Positions 17,510-26,913 of a DNA stretch of 41,109 nucleotides are shown piece by piece (the first letter of the stretch is position 1; each line of letters opens with the position of its first letter). A program made the position numbers and the translations under genes. The stretch lies in assembly GCA_964383495.1 (NCBI GenBank), contig CAYLHG010000014.1, forward strand, positions 1-41,109, written 5' to 3'. Below the pieces are notes generated by a model. The model had not been told where the DNA came from and ran no database searches. It saw only the letters and a program-made list of their open reading frames with translations. The stretch is from CAWKDC01 sp964383495. Lineage in GTDB: Bacteria; Pseudomonadota; Gammaproteobacteria; JABCZS01.

Positions 17510-20392
17510 TTAAGCTTCCCCTGCGCAGGCGGCTTCGTTGGCTACCTTCGTTCCCTCTGCTGCAGTGGCATCGGGGTCGGGATCAGGCGTCACGGTCACC
17601 ACAACTGCTTGATTCCCATTGTCTAATGGAACGTCATATTGTAAAGAGCCGCCGAGTAAAGAAGGAACAGTCGGCGCAGGGGGGTAATTATTATTCAATA
17701 TAGCGACGACAGTCACGGATTGTTTTGCTGCTTGGCTTGTCACTGGGGAAACACTGGTAGAGACACGGCAGGTTGTACCGCACATAATGAGTGAAACATA
17801 GTACCCATTGCCATTGGTTTGCCAAATGCTACTGCTGAAATTGGGCGGAAGCACTGTTAAGCTAGCAGCGGCGACCGCTTGTACGTTTGTACTGGTGCCT
17901 GTATCCGACCCCACCGCAGAGCCGGCGAAGGTGGCAAGAGAAGAGTAAGCATCATCGATAAGGGCTTGATTATCGCCAACCACGCCGCCGACCGTGGTAC
18001 CGCCATTAATAGTGGCTGCTGCAATAGAGGTGCTGATCTGCCCTCCATTGATATTAGATCCTGCAATACCTCCTATGTTGCTACCGCTTGCGTTAATAGT
18101 GCCCGCATAAAAGGTATCAGTAATAACGCCTGCATCGTTCGTGCCTACAATACCGCCGACATTAGAGGCGCCCGTTACGGTTGCGTTGCTGAAAGTATTT
18201 TCGATAGAACCTGTATTCATATATCCTATAATCGACCCGACATAGTTTTGGCCTGTGATACTTGAATTAATCAGCGTGATGTTATTCACGTCTCCGGCAT
18301 TCATGTACCCAATTAATCCAGCATAATCCGAGCTTGTATTCACTGTAAGATTGCTAATGGTAAAAGAATTCATTTGTGTGCCACTGAAACTGCTGCCTGA
18401 TAATGTTCCAGTAAAATTATTTGTGGCGTCTCCTATAGGAGTAAAGTTTGTTAACCCTGTGCTTAGATTTTCAGCTAAAGCGAACTGCTCTCCGGTGCCA
18501 GCGTTGACAGCGGCAGAAGCATCATTGAGTGTATGCCCAGAGATATTATCAAATACAAGCATGTATTGATAAATAGGGCTACCATCAAACGTATTGATGG
18601 AATAAATTGTAGGTGAAGAAAAAGAAGTGGGATTGTAATACAGTGTTACTGTCCCTTTTGCCGAAATAATATTACTGCCGCCCACGGTGCTTGTAATAGT
18701 TCCTACACCATTTGCATCTGCATCTGCACGCATAATTACGTCGGTTGAGGTACTTGTATTGGGACTATAGATGCCATTTACTGCATTAAACGTAATATCG
18801 TTGTTTGCAGAAGCTGAAATAGTGCCAGAATATTCGCTCGTTTGAATAGCAGTTGTGTCATTGAAAATGATATCGTTTCCTGCGACCAATGCAATATTGC
18901 TTGATTGATTCGTCGCAGTAATAGCATCAGTAGCATTAAAAGTAATGTCATTATCTGCAATGACAGTAAATGAGTTGTTATTGGTTAAATCAACACTAAC
19001 GCTGGTATTATTAAATGTTACATTGCCAGGATCGGATCCTGCAGAACTGGTGCTAATAACAACATTGCCATTCACCAAGTTTGCTGTTAATGTGGTAGCC
19101 ATTGCATCGTCAACATTAATGTCTGTAGGGTCAATCAGCCATGTTCCATTTTCGCCATAAATAGATGTGGTATTAATTTTGGCATCTACAAAATCAACTG
19201 CCTGGTGGCTTGATGTCTCAACAGAACCACCATTTCCTGATTGGCTTCCGCCTTGTGCAAAAATATTGCCATGTGCTTGAGTAAGATTTTCTGACCAAAG
19301 AACAACTTCTCCACCATCACCTGTTTGTAAGGCGCTGGCATTAATAGTAGCTTGCTCTTCCATGGTGATAATATTGGCGTGTGGTAAAGTGCCCTCGCCT
19401 TGATATTCTCCACCAATATGAACGGTTCCACCGTTAAAAAACCCAGAAGCGTCAATAAAACTGCTGTTGAATAAATGAACAGCGCCAGCCGACGCTTGAA
19501 CTAAACCACCAGACTGGCTTTCCTGTTTTCCTGAAACGTCAATAATACCAATTAGGTTTATTGTGGTGTTCTCCCCACCCTGTAAAATAATTTTTCCTTG
19601 ATGCTCTGTTGTTTCAGTTGTCACTGAAGTAGCAGAAATATGCCCAGAAATATTCATCACCTGGTCTAATAATTGATCAGCATCGGCTACAGAGAGCAAC
19701 ACTGTACCACCATTCGCTTCTATCATACCCTGTTGTTCTAGGGAATGAGGAGTGAGTGATGAGGAAATATCAAATGTGATTAAATCATCGCCATATAAAT
19801 CCAGTGTAAAGGCATCACCCGCGCCCAAGGCAACTGTTCCTAATGTGGCCTGAATAATACCGTAATTTGCCACATGCGGCGCAACCAGGGCTGCCATGCC
19901 CGCATCACGTACCGTAATGGAGCCCTCGTTAATGATGTAGGAGCCTGTGGGTGCGCCCGTGAAATGATAATTTCCAGCCATAAAATCATGATTATTAATA
20001 TCAGCAGTGGACGCGACTAAGCCGCCTACATCTACGCGTGCTGTTTTGCCAAATAAAATACCGTTTGGATTAATTAAAAATACTTGCCCATTTGCAGACA
20101 GATTGCCCAGGATGTGCGAAGGGTTTCCACCTGTAACACGATTGAGTGTAACGGATTTGTTATTAGGTTGAACAAATTGTGTGTTTTCACCGTGGTTGAT
20201 GGAAAAATCTTCCCAATTCACAATGGCACGAGAAGATGTTTGTGTGATAACAGTGGTGTTAGCATGCGATTGGATGTTGGCATCTCCAGCCACAACGGTG
20301 CCGCCAGTGGGGTTGGCCCATAGAGGCGAGGCAGCCATCAATAGACAGAGCGAGGCGCTGTGTTGTATAAATTGACGGCGGCGAAACAACAC
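17510..20392 (-). CDS. Filamentous haemagglutinin-type exported protein (TPS N-terminal domain)
   Basis: A 960-residue exoprotein with a signal peptide of about 26 residues ending in SPLWA. A two-partner-secretion (TpsA) domain spans roughly 27-250, including SRAIVNWEDFSINHGENTQF, NRVTGGNPSHILGNL and the hallmark NGQVFLINPNGILFG. A repetitive beta-rich region with many Asn, Thr and Ser follows. Residues about 690-810 contain GLUG-type repeats (YVGSIIGY, NVGGIVG, NIGGIAG, TVGGVVG). The start is a GTG with GGGAGG five bases upstream and a strong promoter before it. The signal peptide carries RRRQFIQ, which resembles a twin-arginine motif. No TpsB outer-membrane transporter is present in the window. 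At 960 residues it is short for an adhesin of this type. Confidence 0.88.
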   Translation of the reverse strand: MLFRRRQFIQHSASLCLLMAASPLWANPTGGTVVAGDANIQSHANTTVITQTSSRAIVNWEDFSINHGENTQFVQPNNKSVTLNRVTGGNPSHILGNLSANGQVFLINPNGILFGKTARVDVGGLVASTADINNHDFMAGNYHFTGAPTGSYIINEGSITVRDAGMAALVAPHVANYGIIQATLGTVALGAGDAFTLDLYGDDLITFDISSSLTPHSLEQQGMIEANGGTVLLSVADADQLLDQVMNISGHISATSVTTETTEHQGKIILQGGENTTINLIGIIDVSGKQESQSGGLVQASAGAVHLFNSSFIDASGFFNGGTVHIGGEYQGEGTLPHANIITMEEQATINASALQTGDGGEVVLWSENLTQAHGNIFAQGGSQSGNGGSVETSSHQAVDFVDAKINTTSIYGENGTWLIDPTDINVDDAMATTLTANLVNGNVVISTSSAGSDPGNVTFNNTSVSVDLTNNNSFTVIADNDITFNATDAITATNQSSNIALVAGNDIIFNDTTAIQTSEYSGTISASANNDITFNAVNGIYSPNTSTSTDVIMRADADANGVGTITSTVGGSNIISAKGTVTLYYNPTSFSSPTIYSINTFDGSPIYQYMLVFDNISGHTLNDASAAVNAGTGEQFALAENLSTGLTNFTPIGDATNNFTGTLSGSSFSGTQMNSFTISNLTVNTSSDYAGLIGYMNAGDVNNITLINSSITGQNYVGSIIGYMNTGSIENTFSNATVTGASNVGGIVGTNDAGVITDTFYAGTINASGSNIGGIAGSNINGGQISTSIAAATINGGTTVGGVVGDNQALIDDAYSSLATFAGSAVGSDTGTSTNVQAVAAASLTVLPPNFSSSIWQTNGNGYYVSLIMCGTTCRVSTSVSPVTSQAAKQSVTVVAILNNNYPPAPTVPSLLGGSLQYDVPLDNGNQAVVVTVTPDPDPDATAAEGTKVANEAACAGEA

Positions 20393-20432
20393 GCGTACCT
20401 CCCTTGTATCGTAAGTCTGTATTAGCTTTTTG

Positions 20433-20460
20433 ATTATAGTGAATGTGGCCTATAAATCAA
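20433..20460 (-). promoter_or_regulatory. Predicted sigma-70 promoter for the haemagglutinin-type gene
   Basis: On the minus strand: TTGATT (20455-20460), 16-bp spacer, TATAAT (20433-20438), a perfect -10. It overlaps the last codons of the upstream minus-strand gene and would start transcription near 20426, about 34 bases before the GTG at 20392. Confidence 0.6.
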
Positions 20461-20817
20461 ACCAATAGCAATTTTTCTTCCTTCATTTGCAAGTAAATTA
20501 TAAGTGCGAATGGCAGATGCGGTTTTCATGGTTTCAACGCCTGCGTTGTGATTAAAACAGTGCACTAATAATGCAGGAGGGAGCGGCAGAGCATATTCTC
20601 CTGTTCCGATGAGGATAACATCAGGCTTGCTCTTTAATATTGGCTCAAGGGAATGTATTGTAATATCTTCGATTGTTTCTACAGGCCAGTATATTAGTAT
20701 GTCATCTGCAGTGATGATGAGGCTTTCTGTATAAAGCGTTTCATTAACGAGAATGCCTGAGGCACTGATACCGCGAAAGATATATTTTTGTTGAAAAGGT
20801 TCTTCGGAAAATTGCAT
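20434..20817 (-). CDS. Mth938-like (DUF498/NDUFAF3 family) protein
   Basis: Small soluble protein (127 residues) of the Mth938/DUF498 family, whose eukaryotic relative NDUFAF3 helps assemble respiratory complex I. The pattern is typical: an N-terminal beta segment (YIFRGISASGILVNE), then the core DVILIGTGEYALPLPPALL, then ASAIRTYNLLANEGRKIAIGLI. The last stretch matches the family's conserved A..TYN.L..EGR.V...L signature. Bacterial members have no settled function. It is divergent from the RpfE-like gene, with 53 bp between the two starts. The ribosome-binding site is weak (TAAAG just before the ATG). Confidence 0.85.
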   Translation of the reverse strand: MQFSEEPFQQKYIFRGISASGILVNETLYTESLIITADDILIYWPVETIEDITIHSLEPILKSKPDVILIGTGEYALPLPPALLVHCFNHNAGVETMKTASAIRTYNLLANEGRKIAIGLIYRPHSL

Positions 20818-20870
20818 CTTTATTTAACCAGGGCTATGGTATTAGTAAGCACGTGACAAAGGAATTGGAC

Positions 20871-21737
20871 ATGGCTCAAACACTCTCAATGACATGGATG
20901 ATCCCCGATCTAAAACAAGCACTTCAAGCATGCGACACGCCCGTCTTTGCTAAGAGTACCATAGATTTTCTGAAAAAAACTGTTTTACCTATGCAGGCAG
21001 CAACGGATGATATTGCAACTGCATTATATTGGTATTTGGGTGGCGAAGGGGCATTGCCTCGCGCAGCATTATTAGCTTTATATTATGATTTGCCGCCGGC
21101 AGATGCATGGTTATTGTGTGAGCCAATTGAATTAACAGAGGCCAAGCAAGATGTTGTATGTTTAGGCAATGCCCACGTGGATATTACACAAGAAGAAGCA
21201 AATATTATTGTGGCCAAATTTAACGCGTATTGGGAAGGCAGTGGCATGGTTTTGTACGCGGTGGCTCCCAAGCAGTGGTTATTGGCTTTGCCGACGAGGT
21301 GTGAATTCCAGACACGGCCGCTATGCAACGTGCTGAATCAAAATTTGGCAGATAATATTCCTACCGGTGCTACAACAGCATGGAGTCATTTGTTTTCGCT
21401 GGCGCAAATGTTGATGCACCGTCACGCTTTGAATGGGTTGTGGATGTCGGGTGAGGGGGAATTAGCAGCATTGGAAAAAAAGCCGCACTTATGTCTCATG
21501 ACCGATAATCCAGAAGTTCTCATGCTAGCTCGCGTTGTCATGGCTAAAACAATATCAGTGTGCGAAAATTTTGATATGTTTTTGGAAAAGTATGGCTCAG
21601 GTAATGAGGAATATATTTTAGCATTATCGTGTGAAGCGGTAGGTGCCGTTGCTTATGAAGATTACTTTGAAATCTTAGAAAATCGGTGGTTGAAATCTTA
21701 TTTGGCGCGTGAGAAAATACCTGGCATAACAGTTTAG
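20871..21737 (+). CDS. RpfE / cofactor-independent phosphoglycerate mutase-like protein
   Basis: The 288-residue protein belongs to the poorly characterised family that lies next to recJ in many gammaproteobacteria, called RpfE in Xanthomonas and sometimes annotated as an ApgM-like mutase. Supporting segments are the WLLCEPIELTEAKQDVV block near residues 78-94, a PKQWLLALP stretch near 133-141, AWSHLFSLAQMLMHRHALN near 166-184 and NGLWMSGEGEL near 184-194. I start at the ATG at 20871 because AAAGGA lies seven bases before it; an upstream GTG at 20853 is in frame but has no site. I see no phosphatase catalytic motif, so the mutase label should not be read as an enzyme claim. recJ follows after 76 bp. 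Confidence 0.75.
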   Translation: MAQTLSMTWMIPDLKQALQACDTPVFAKSTIDFLKKTVLPMQAATDDIATALYWYLGGEGALPRAALLALYYDLPPADAWLLCEPIELTEAKQDVVCLGNAHVDITQEEANIIVAKFNAYWEGSGMVLYAVAPKQWLLALPTRCEFQTRPLCNVLNQNLADNIPTGATTAWSHLFSLAQMLMHRHALNGLWMSGEGELAALEKKPHLCLMTDNPEVLMLARVVMAKTISVCENFDMFLEKYGSGNEEYILALSCEAVGAVAYEDYFEILENRWLKSYLAREKIPGITV

Positions 21738-21813
21738 TTGTTATTAGCCGCTGATTTATGCAGCAATGTTCTTTCCAAAGAGGCAGCTATGCTGCAAAGC
21801 AGGGGTTTTTTAG

Positions 21814-23535
21814 ATGCGCATTCTTCGTCGCACGCCGACTGTGCCTTTATTAGGTGCTGATTCATTACATCCATTACTCGCACGCATTTATGCGCATCGC
21901 GGTGTTGCAGATATCAAATCGCTTTCTTATTCGCTTCATGATTTATTGCCTTACTCCACGTTAAAAGGCATTGACAGCGCTGTTGAAATATTAGGTAGCA
22001 TGCTAATATCGCAAAAAAGGTTTTTAATTATTGGAGATTTTGACGCAGACGGTGCAACAGCCACAGCGGTTGCTGTGCGTGCATTGCGCATGCTGGGCGC
22101 GCAGCATGTGGATTTTTTGGTGCCAAATAGATTTGAATACGGTTATGGCTTAACACCTGAGATTGTGATAGAAGCAGCAAAGCGAGCGCCTGACGTGATC
22201 ATTACCGTTGATAATGGCATTTCCAGTATTGAGGGTGTTGCAAAAGCAAATGCATTAGGCATTCCGGTGGTTGTCACTGATCATCATTTGGCAGGGAAGA
22301 TACTGCCTGAAGCAGCAGCGATTGTGAATCCCAATCAACCTGGTTGTCCATTTCCAAGCAAAGCATTAGCGGGCGTAGGTGTTATTTTTTACGTGATGTT
22401 AGCTGTGCGGGCGTATTTACGTGATAAAGGTTTTTTTGCAGGCACTCATTCGCCCAATTTAGCCACGTTATTAGATATTGTAGCATTGGGTACCGTAGCG
22501 GACGTCGTGCCACTGGACCATAATAATCGTATTTTAGTAAAACAAGGAATGATGCGGATTCGCCGTGGGCTCACTTGTGCGGGGATTCAAGCGTTAATTG
22601 AAGTGTCACGGCGCGATGCAGCGCACATTCACGCACAAGATTTTGGATTTGCATTGGGGCCACGTTTAAATGCTGCAGGGCGCTTGGAAGATATGTCAAT
22701 CGGCATTCATTGTTTGCTCAGCGATGCACTAGCAGAAGCGACATTGTTGGCACAGCAGTTAGATTCATTAAATATCGAACGAAAAACGATTGAATCAGAT
22801 ATGCAGCAACAAGCAGAAAAATTATTACAACGTTTACCTGATGTGTCGCATGGTTTGCCGCGAGGATTATCATTGTATGAACCCTCTTGGCATGTGGGGG
22901 TGGTGGGTATTTTGGCATCGCGTGTGAAAGAAGCATATCACCGTCCTGTCATTTGTTTTGCGCAGGGAGAGGATGGTTTATTAAAAGGTTCTGCACGTTC
23001 TGTAACGGGCGTACATATTCGAGATGTACTCGATCGGGTTTCCACACAATATCCGGGGGTGATAAAAAAATTTGGCGGACATGCAATGGCTGCAGGGTTA
23101 ACGATTTTGCCCGAGTATTATGAAACTTTTTCTCAAGCGTTTGCAGAGATTGTTGCAGAGCATTTGAGTGAAGAGGAATGCCAGGGCGTGCATTGGAGTG
23201 ATGGAGAATTAGCAGCACATGAATTTACGCTGGAAACAGCTTGTTTATTGGATGAAGCAGGGCCTTTTGGCGCGCAGTTCCCGTCGCCGGTTTTCGATAA
23301 TATATTTCAAGTCATATCTTGCAAACCGTTGGGAGAGGGGAATAAGCATGTGCGATATTTATTAAAGCCTCAGGGCGGAGAAAGGATTGTTGAAGCGGTG
23401 CATTTTGGTGTGTCGTCGGAAGAGTGGTTGGTAGCGGGTGCGCAAGCACAGTTAGCATATACGATAGATCTTAATCATTTTCGCGGTGAGGTGAGGTTAC
23501 AGCTTCAGGTTCGAGGTTGTTTCAGTATTCAATAA
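21814..23535 (+). CDS. recJ: Single-stranded-DNA-specific exonuclease RecJ
   Basis: 5'-3' exonuclease acting on single-stranded DNA in recombination and repair. The 573-residue length is normal. DHH-family motifs are visible: IGDFDADGATA (residues 73-83), TVDNGISS (131-138), VVTDHHLAG (153-161), LGTVADVVPL and the DHHA1-domain motif KKFGGHAMAAGL. The gap before it contains a short hairpin (GCAGC-TAT-GCTGC, 21783-21795) and a run of six T just before the start; these could reduce read-through from the upstream gene, but the structure is weak. The gene ends at a bidirectional terminator. Confidence 0.96.
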   Translation: MRILRRTPTVPLLGADSLHPLLARIYAHRGVADIKSLSYSLHDLLPYSTLKGIDSAVEILGSMLISQKRFLIIGDFDADGATATAVAVRALRMLGAQHVDFLVPNRFEYGYGLTPEIVIEAAKRAPDVIITVDNGISSIEGVAKANALGIPVVVTDHHLAGKILPEAAAIVNPNQPGCPFPSKALAGVGVIFYVMLAVRAYLRDKGFFAGTHSPNLATLLDIVALGTVADVVPLDHNNRILVKQGMMRIRRGLTCAGIQALIEVSRRDAAHIHAQDFGFALGPRLNAAGRLEDMSIGIHCLLSDALAEATLLAQQLDSLNIERKTIESDMQQQAEKLLQRLPDVSHGLPRGLSLYEPSWHVGVVGILASRVKEAYHRPVICFAQGEDGLLKGSARSVTGVHIRDVLDRVSTQYPGVIKKFGGHAMAAGLTILPEYYETFSQAFAEIVAEHLSEEECQGVHWSDGELAAHEFTLETACLLDEAGPFGAQFPSPVFDNIFQVISCKPLGEGNKHVRYLLKPQGGERIVEAVHFGVSSEEWLVAGAQAQLAYTIDLNHFRGEVRLQLQVRGCFSIQ

Positions 23536-23575
23536 AATAAGCGTTCAGAGATTTTGAATTCTCTGAACGCTTATT
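23536..23575. terminator. Bidirectional intrinsic terminator between convergent genes
   Basis: Perfect 15-bp arms (23536-23550 and 23561-23575) with a 10-base loop, beginning directly after the recJ stop and ending just before the stop of the convergent gene at 23585. The arms begin and end in A/T-rich sequence, so either transcript would have a hairpin followed by U-rich sequence. Confidence 0.8.
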
Positions 23576-23584
23576 ACTTACGCT

Positions 23585-24103
23585 TTAATGAGCATTTGTA
23601 GGGTCTGTAGGAAACGCGTCCCGTGTCTTGTCTGCATTGTTGCAAGCATTAACATTGCTCTGAAACTTATTTTTGCCAATGGTTAATACATCTTTACAAC
23701 TTATTACCACGGAAAGATAGAGATCGTCTGATTTGCATGCTGGAGTGACTGCGTTGTTTTTTTGCACATAGTCTATATAAGTAACAGCTGGGGTGTCTTT
23801 ATCAGCGTGATTTGTGATGGATCCTCCCCCTTTTGACAGGAGGGTGCCTTTTCCATCAGTGCGGCAATAGTCTACGTTATTGTTCTTGAGAGTGTTTATC
23901 TCGTCAATAAGACTTTTTACTTTTTTCTCGTCATTCGTTATTTTATTATAGTTGTCTTGGAGCTTAGAGGAAATTTTATTGGCTGCATTTTTAAGTTCGG
24001 TCGTATATTGTTTATTCTCTTTGGTTTCAGATTTAGCGAAAACAGTAACAGTAGTTAATGTAACAGCTAATGCAGACATTGCTAATAATTGGATAAGTTT
24101 CAT
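23585..24103 (-). CDS. Small secreted protein of unknown function with a coiled-coil segment
   Basis: A 172-residue protein with a clear Sec signal peptide, MKLIQLLAMSALAVTLTTVTVFA followed by KS; predicted cleavage is after residue 23. Residues about 30-75 are helical and charged, with heptad-like spacing (KNAANKISSKLQDNYNKI), so a short coiled coil is likely. The C-terminal half contains four Cys that could form two disulfides, and a Gly/Ser stretch (LLSKGGGSITNH). I recognise no family. A strong GAGGAG lies seven bases before the ATG. It has its own promoter, divergent from that of aceE, and ends at a strong terminator, so it is a single-gene unit. It is likely periplasmic or extracellular. 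Confidence 0.8.
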   Translation of the reverse strand: MKLIQLLAMSALAVTLTTVTVFAKSETKENKQYTTELKNAANKISSKLQDNYNKITNDEKKVKSLIDEINTLKNNNVDYCRTDGKGTLLSKGGGSITNHADKDTPAVTYIDYVQKNNAVTPACKSDDLYLSVVISCKDVLTIGKNKFQSNVNACNNADKTRDAFPTDPTNAH

Positions 24104-24134
24104 ATAAGCTCCTCAATAAAGGGTTGTTTTCCTG

Positions 24135-24163
24135 ATAATAGGTTTAGCTTAAGACAGTGTAAA
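24135..24163 (-). promoter_or_regulatory. Predicted sigma-70 promoter for the small secreted protein
   Basis: Minus strand: TTTACA (24158-24163), 17-bp spacer, TATTAT (24135-24140). The predicted start lies about 26 bases before the ATG at 24103. Confidence 0.55.
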
Positions 24164-24173
24164 GTGCAACTTT

Positions 24174-24203
24174 TTGAAAAAATGGGTGATCCTATGTTAG
24201 AAT
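24174..24203 (+). promoter_or_regulatory. Predicted sigma-70 promoter for aceE-aceF-lpd
   Basis: TTGAAA (24174-24179), 18-bp spacer and TAGAAT (24198-24203) with an extended TG upstream of the -10. It would give a leader of about 28 bases before aceE. Its -35 is only ten bases from that of the divergent promoter, so the two may compete. Confidence 0.55.
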
Positions 24204-24237
24204 ACGCCAGCGTTGGTAACCCAGGAGAGCAAAGCGC

Positions 24238-26898
24238 ATGGCCGAGTGGAAAGACCCCGACATTGACTCTTTAGAAACAGAAGAATGGCTTCAAGCCTTT
24301 GAAAATGTCATGGAGCAAGAAGGGGGAGAGCGAGCTCACTATATACTTAGTAAGCTAAATAAAAAAGCATCCGAAAAAGGGTTATCTGTCGAGAGCCTTA
24401 CGACGCCTTACGTGAATACTATCGCCCTCGTAAATGAAGCTACAAAGCCAGGGGATGACGAAATGGAGCGCCATATTCGCTCTATTATTCGCTGGAATGC
24501 GTTAGCCATGGTGTTACGGGCAGGAAAACGGGCCCCCGAGCTTGGGGGGCATATTGCTTCGTTTGCTTCAAGCGCTACGTTATACGATGTGGGTTTTAAT
24601 CATTTCTTCCGTGCTCCTACCGCCACTTTCGGGGGGGACCTCCTTTATATTCAAGGTCACGTATCTCCGGGGATTTATTCCCGTGCTTTCCTTGAAGGGC
24701 GGCTAAACACAGCGCAGCTGGATCGCTTTCGCGAAGAAGTAGCGGGAGGAGGGTTATCCTCTTATCCTCATCCGTGGTTGATGCCAGACTTTTGGCAATT
24801 CCCCACGGTATCCATGGGGTTAGGCCCTATTAAAGCGATTTACCAAGCGCGTTTTATGAAATATTTAGATCAACGGGGCTTGATTCAGCGAGCAGACCGT
24901 AAAATATGGTGTTTTTGTGGTGATGGTGAGATGGATGAGCCTGAATCATTAGGCGCCATTTCCTTAGCTGGGCGAGAAAAATTAGACAATTTGATTTTTG
25001 TGATTAATTGTAATTTACAACGGTTAGACGGCCCTGTACGCGGGAATGGGAAAATCATACAAGAATTAGAAGGGGTATTCAGGGGTGCAGGGTGGAATGT
25101 ATTAAAAGTCATTTGGGGCAAGAATTGGGATGCGTTGCTAGCCAGTGACACCTCTGGCATGTTGCGCAAGCGCATGGAAGAATGCGTGGATGGTGATTAC
25201 CAAAATTATAAAGCCCGGGATGGCGCTTATACACGTGAACATTTTTTTGGCAAATACCCCGAAACAAAAGCGATGGTGGCTAACTGGTCGGATGAAGACA
25301 TTTTCAAACTCACACGCGGCGGGCATGACCCACGCAAGGTCTACGCTGCTTACCATGAAGCTGTCCACAGCAAAGACAAGCCGACAGTGATTTTGGCAAA
25401 AACGGTGAAAGGTTACGGGATGGGGGCTGCAGGAGAAGCGCAAAATATCACTCATCAACAAAAGAAAATGGATGTGGAGGCGCTGAAAGCTTTTCGTGAT
25501 CGTTTCTTATTGCCTTTGACTGATGAACAAGTGGCTGCTATTGAGTATTATCATCCTGGGCCAGAGAGCGCTGAAATAAAATATTTGCAAGAACATCGTG
25601 CTGCACTGGGCGGTTCATTGCCTGCACGGAACCCTATCAATGTTTCTTTGCCTATTCCCCCATTAGAAGCATTTGATGCGTTATTAAAAGAAACCGGCGA
25701 TCGTCATATTTCTACGACGATGGCATTTGTGCGTTTATTAAATGTGCTTGTGAAAAATAAAGAAATAGGCAAATATGTTGTGCCAATCATTCCTGATGAA
25801 GCGCGCACATTTGGTATGGAAGGCATGTTCCGTCAATTAGGTATTTATTCTTCTGTGGGGCAATTATATGAACCCATGGATTCTGATCAAGTGATGTATT
25901 ACCGTGAAGATAAGCAAGGTCAAATTTTAGAAGAAGGAATTACAGAAGCGGGAGCCATGTCTTCATGGGTTGCTGCAGGCACTGCCTATGCGAACCACGG
26001 CGTGCCGATGATGCCGTTTTATATTTTCTATTCCATGTTTGGTTTTCAGCGGATTGGCGACTTAGCCTGGGCGGCGGGTGATGCACAAGCACGTGGGTTT
26101 TTATTGGGTGCAACAGCAGGCCGAACAACTTTAGCAGGAGAAGGATTGCAGCATCAAGATGGTCATAGTCATCTGATGTCTGCAACGATTCCCAATTGTG
26201 TATCGTATGACCCTACTTTTGCTTATGAATTGGCAGTGATTATGCATGACGGTTTAGTCAGAATGTATCAAAAAGAAGAAAATATTTTTTATTACATCAC
26301 CGTGATGAATGAAAATTATTCACATCCTGCTATGCCATCAAATGCACGTGAGGGTATTTTAAAAGGATTGTATTTATTTAAAGAGTCTCATTTAAAGAGC
26401 GATGTGAAAGCGCAATTAATGGGATGTGGTACTATTTTATTAGAAGTGATCAAAGCTGCTGAGATGCTAGAGAAAGATTACAATGTAGCCTGTAATATTT
26501 GGAGCGTTCCTAGCTTTACAGAATTGCGTCGTGAAGCGTTAGATGCAGAGCGGTGGAATCGCATGCATCCTTTATCATCGGAACGCATTCCGTATGTTAC
26601 GCAAACATTAGCGCCATTTAAAGGGCCATTTATTGCAGCAACAGATTACATGCGTAGTTTTGCAGATCAAATTCGTGCATTTGTGCCCGGGCGGTTTATT
26701 ACCTTGGGGACGGATGGTTACGGAAGAAGTGATACACGCGTTCAATTACGGCATTTCTTTGAAGTGGATGCCAAATATATTGTCATCAGCACGTTGAAAG
26801 CGTTAGCAGATGAAGGAAAAATCAATGCTGATGTAGTGGCGAAAGCGATCACTATATTGAATATTGATCCTGAAAAACCCAATCCAGTCACTGTTTAA
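24238..26898 (+). CDS. aceE: Pyruvate dehydrogenase E1 component (homodimeric type)
   Basis: Thiamine-diphosphate enzyme that decarboxylates pyruvate and acetylates the lipoyl group of AceF. The 886-residue protein has the normal length of the gammaproteobacterial homodimeric E1. The ThDP/Mg motif begins at GDGEMDEPES (near residue 225) and continues to INCNLQRLDGPVRGNGKII. Other conserved parts are DLLYIQGHVSPGIYSRAFLEGRL, TVKGYGMGAAGEAQNI and, in the pyrimidine-binding domain, GEGLQHQDGHSH. The start ATG has AGGAGA nine bases upstream. It is the first gene of the pyruvate dehydrogenase operon, with aceF 15 bp downstream. No pdhR regulator is adjacent, unlike in E. coli. Confidence 0.97.
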   Translation: MAEWKDPDIDSLETEEWLQAFENVMEQEGGERAHYILSKLNKKASEKGLSVESLTTPYVNTIALVNEATKPGDDEMERHIRSIIRWNALAMVLRAGKRAPELGGHIASFASSATLYDVGFNHFFRAPTATFGGDLLYIQGHVSPGIYSRAFLEGRLNTAQLDRFREEVAGGGLSSYPHPWLMPDFWQFPTVSMGLGPIKAIYQARFMKYLDQRGLIQRADRKIWCFCGDGEMDEPESLGAISLAGREKLDNLIFVINCNLQRLDGPVRGNGKIIQELEGVFRGAGWNVLKVIWGKNWDALLASDTSGMLRKRMEECVDGDYQNYKARDGAYTREHFFGKYPETKAMVANWSDEDIFKLTRGGHDPRKVYAAYHEAVHSKDKPTVILAKTVKGYGMGAAGEAQNITHQQKKMDVEALKAFRDRFLLPLTDEQVAAIEYYHPGPESAEIKYLQEHRAALGGSLPARNPINVSLPIPPLEAFDALLKETGDRHISTTMAFVRLLNVLVKNKEIGKYVVPIIPDEARTFGMEGMFRQLGIYSSVGQLYEPMDSDQVMYYREDKQGQILEEGITEAGAMSSWVAAGTAYANHGVPMMPFYIFYSMFGFQRIGDLAWAAGDAQARGFLLGATAGRTTLAGEGLQHQDGHSHLMSATIPNCVSYDPTFAYELAVIMHDGLVRMYQKEENIFYYITVMNENYSHPAMPSNAREGILKGLYLFKESHLKSDVKAQLMGCGTILLEVIKAAEMLEKDYNVACNIWSVPSFTELRREALDAERWNRMHPLSSERIPYVTQTLAPFKGPFIAATDYMRSFADQIRAFVPGRFITLGTDGYGRSDTRVQLRHFFEVDAKYIVISTLKALADEGKINADVVAKAITILNIDPEKPNPVTV

Positions 26899-26913
26899 TA
26901 TGAGGGATGGCCT

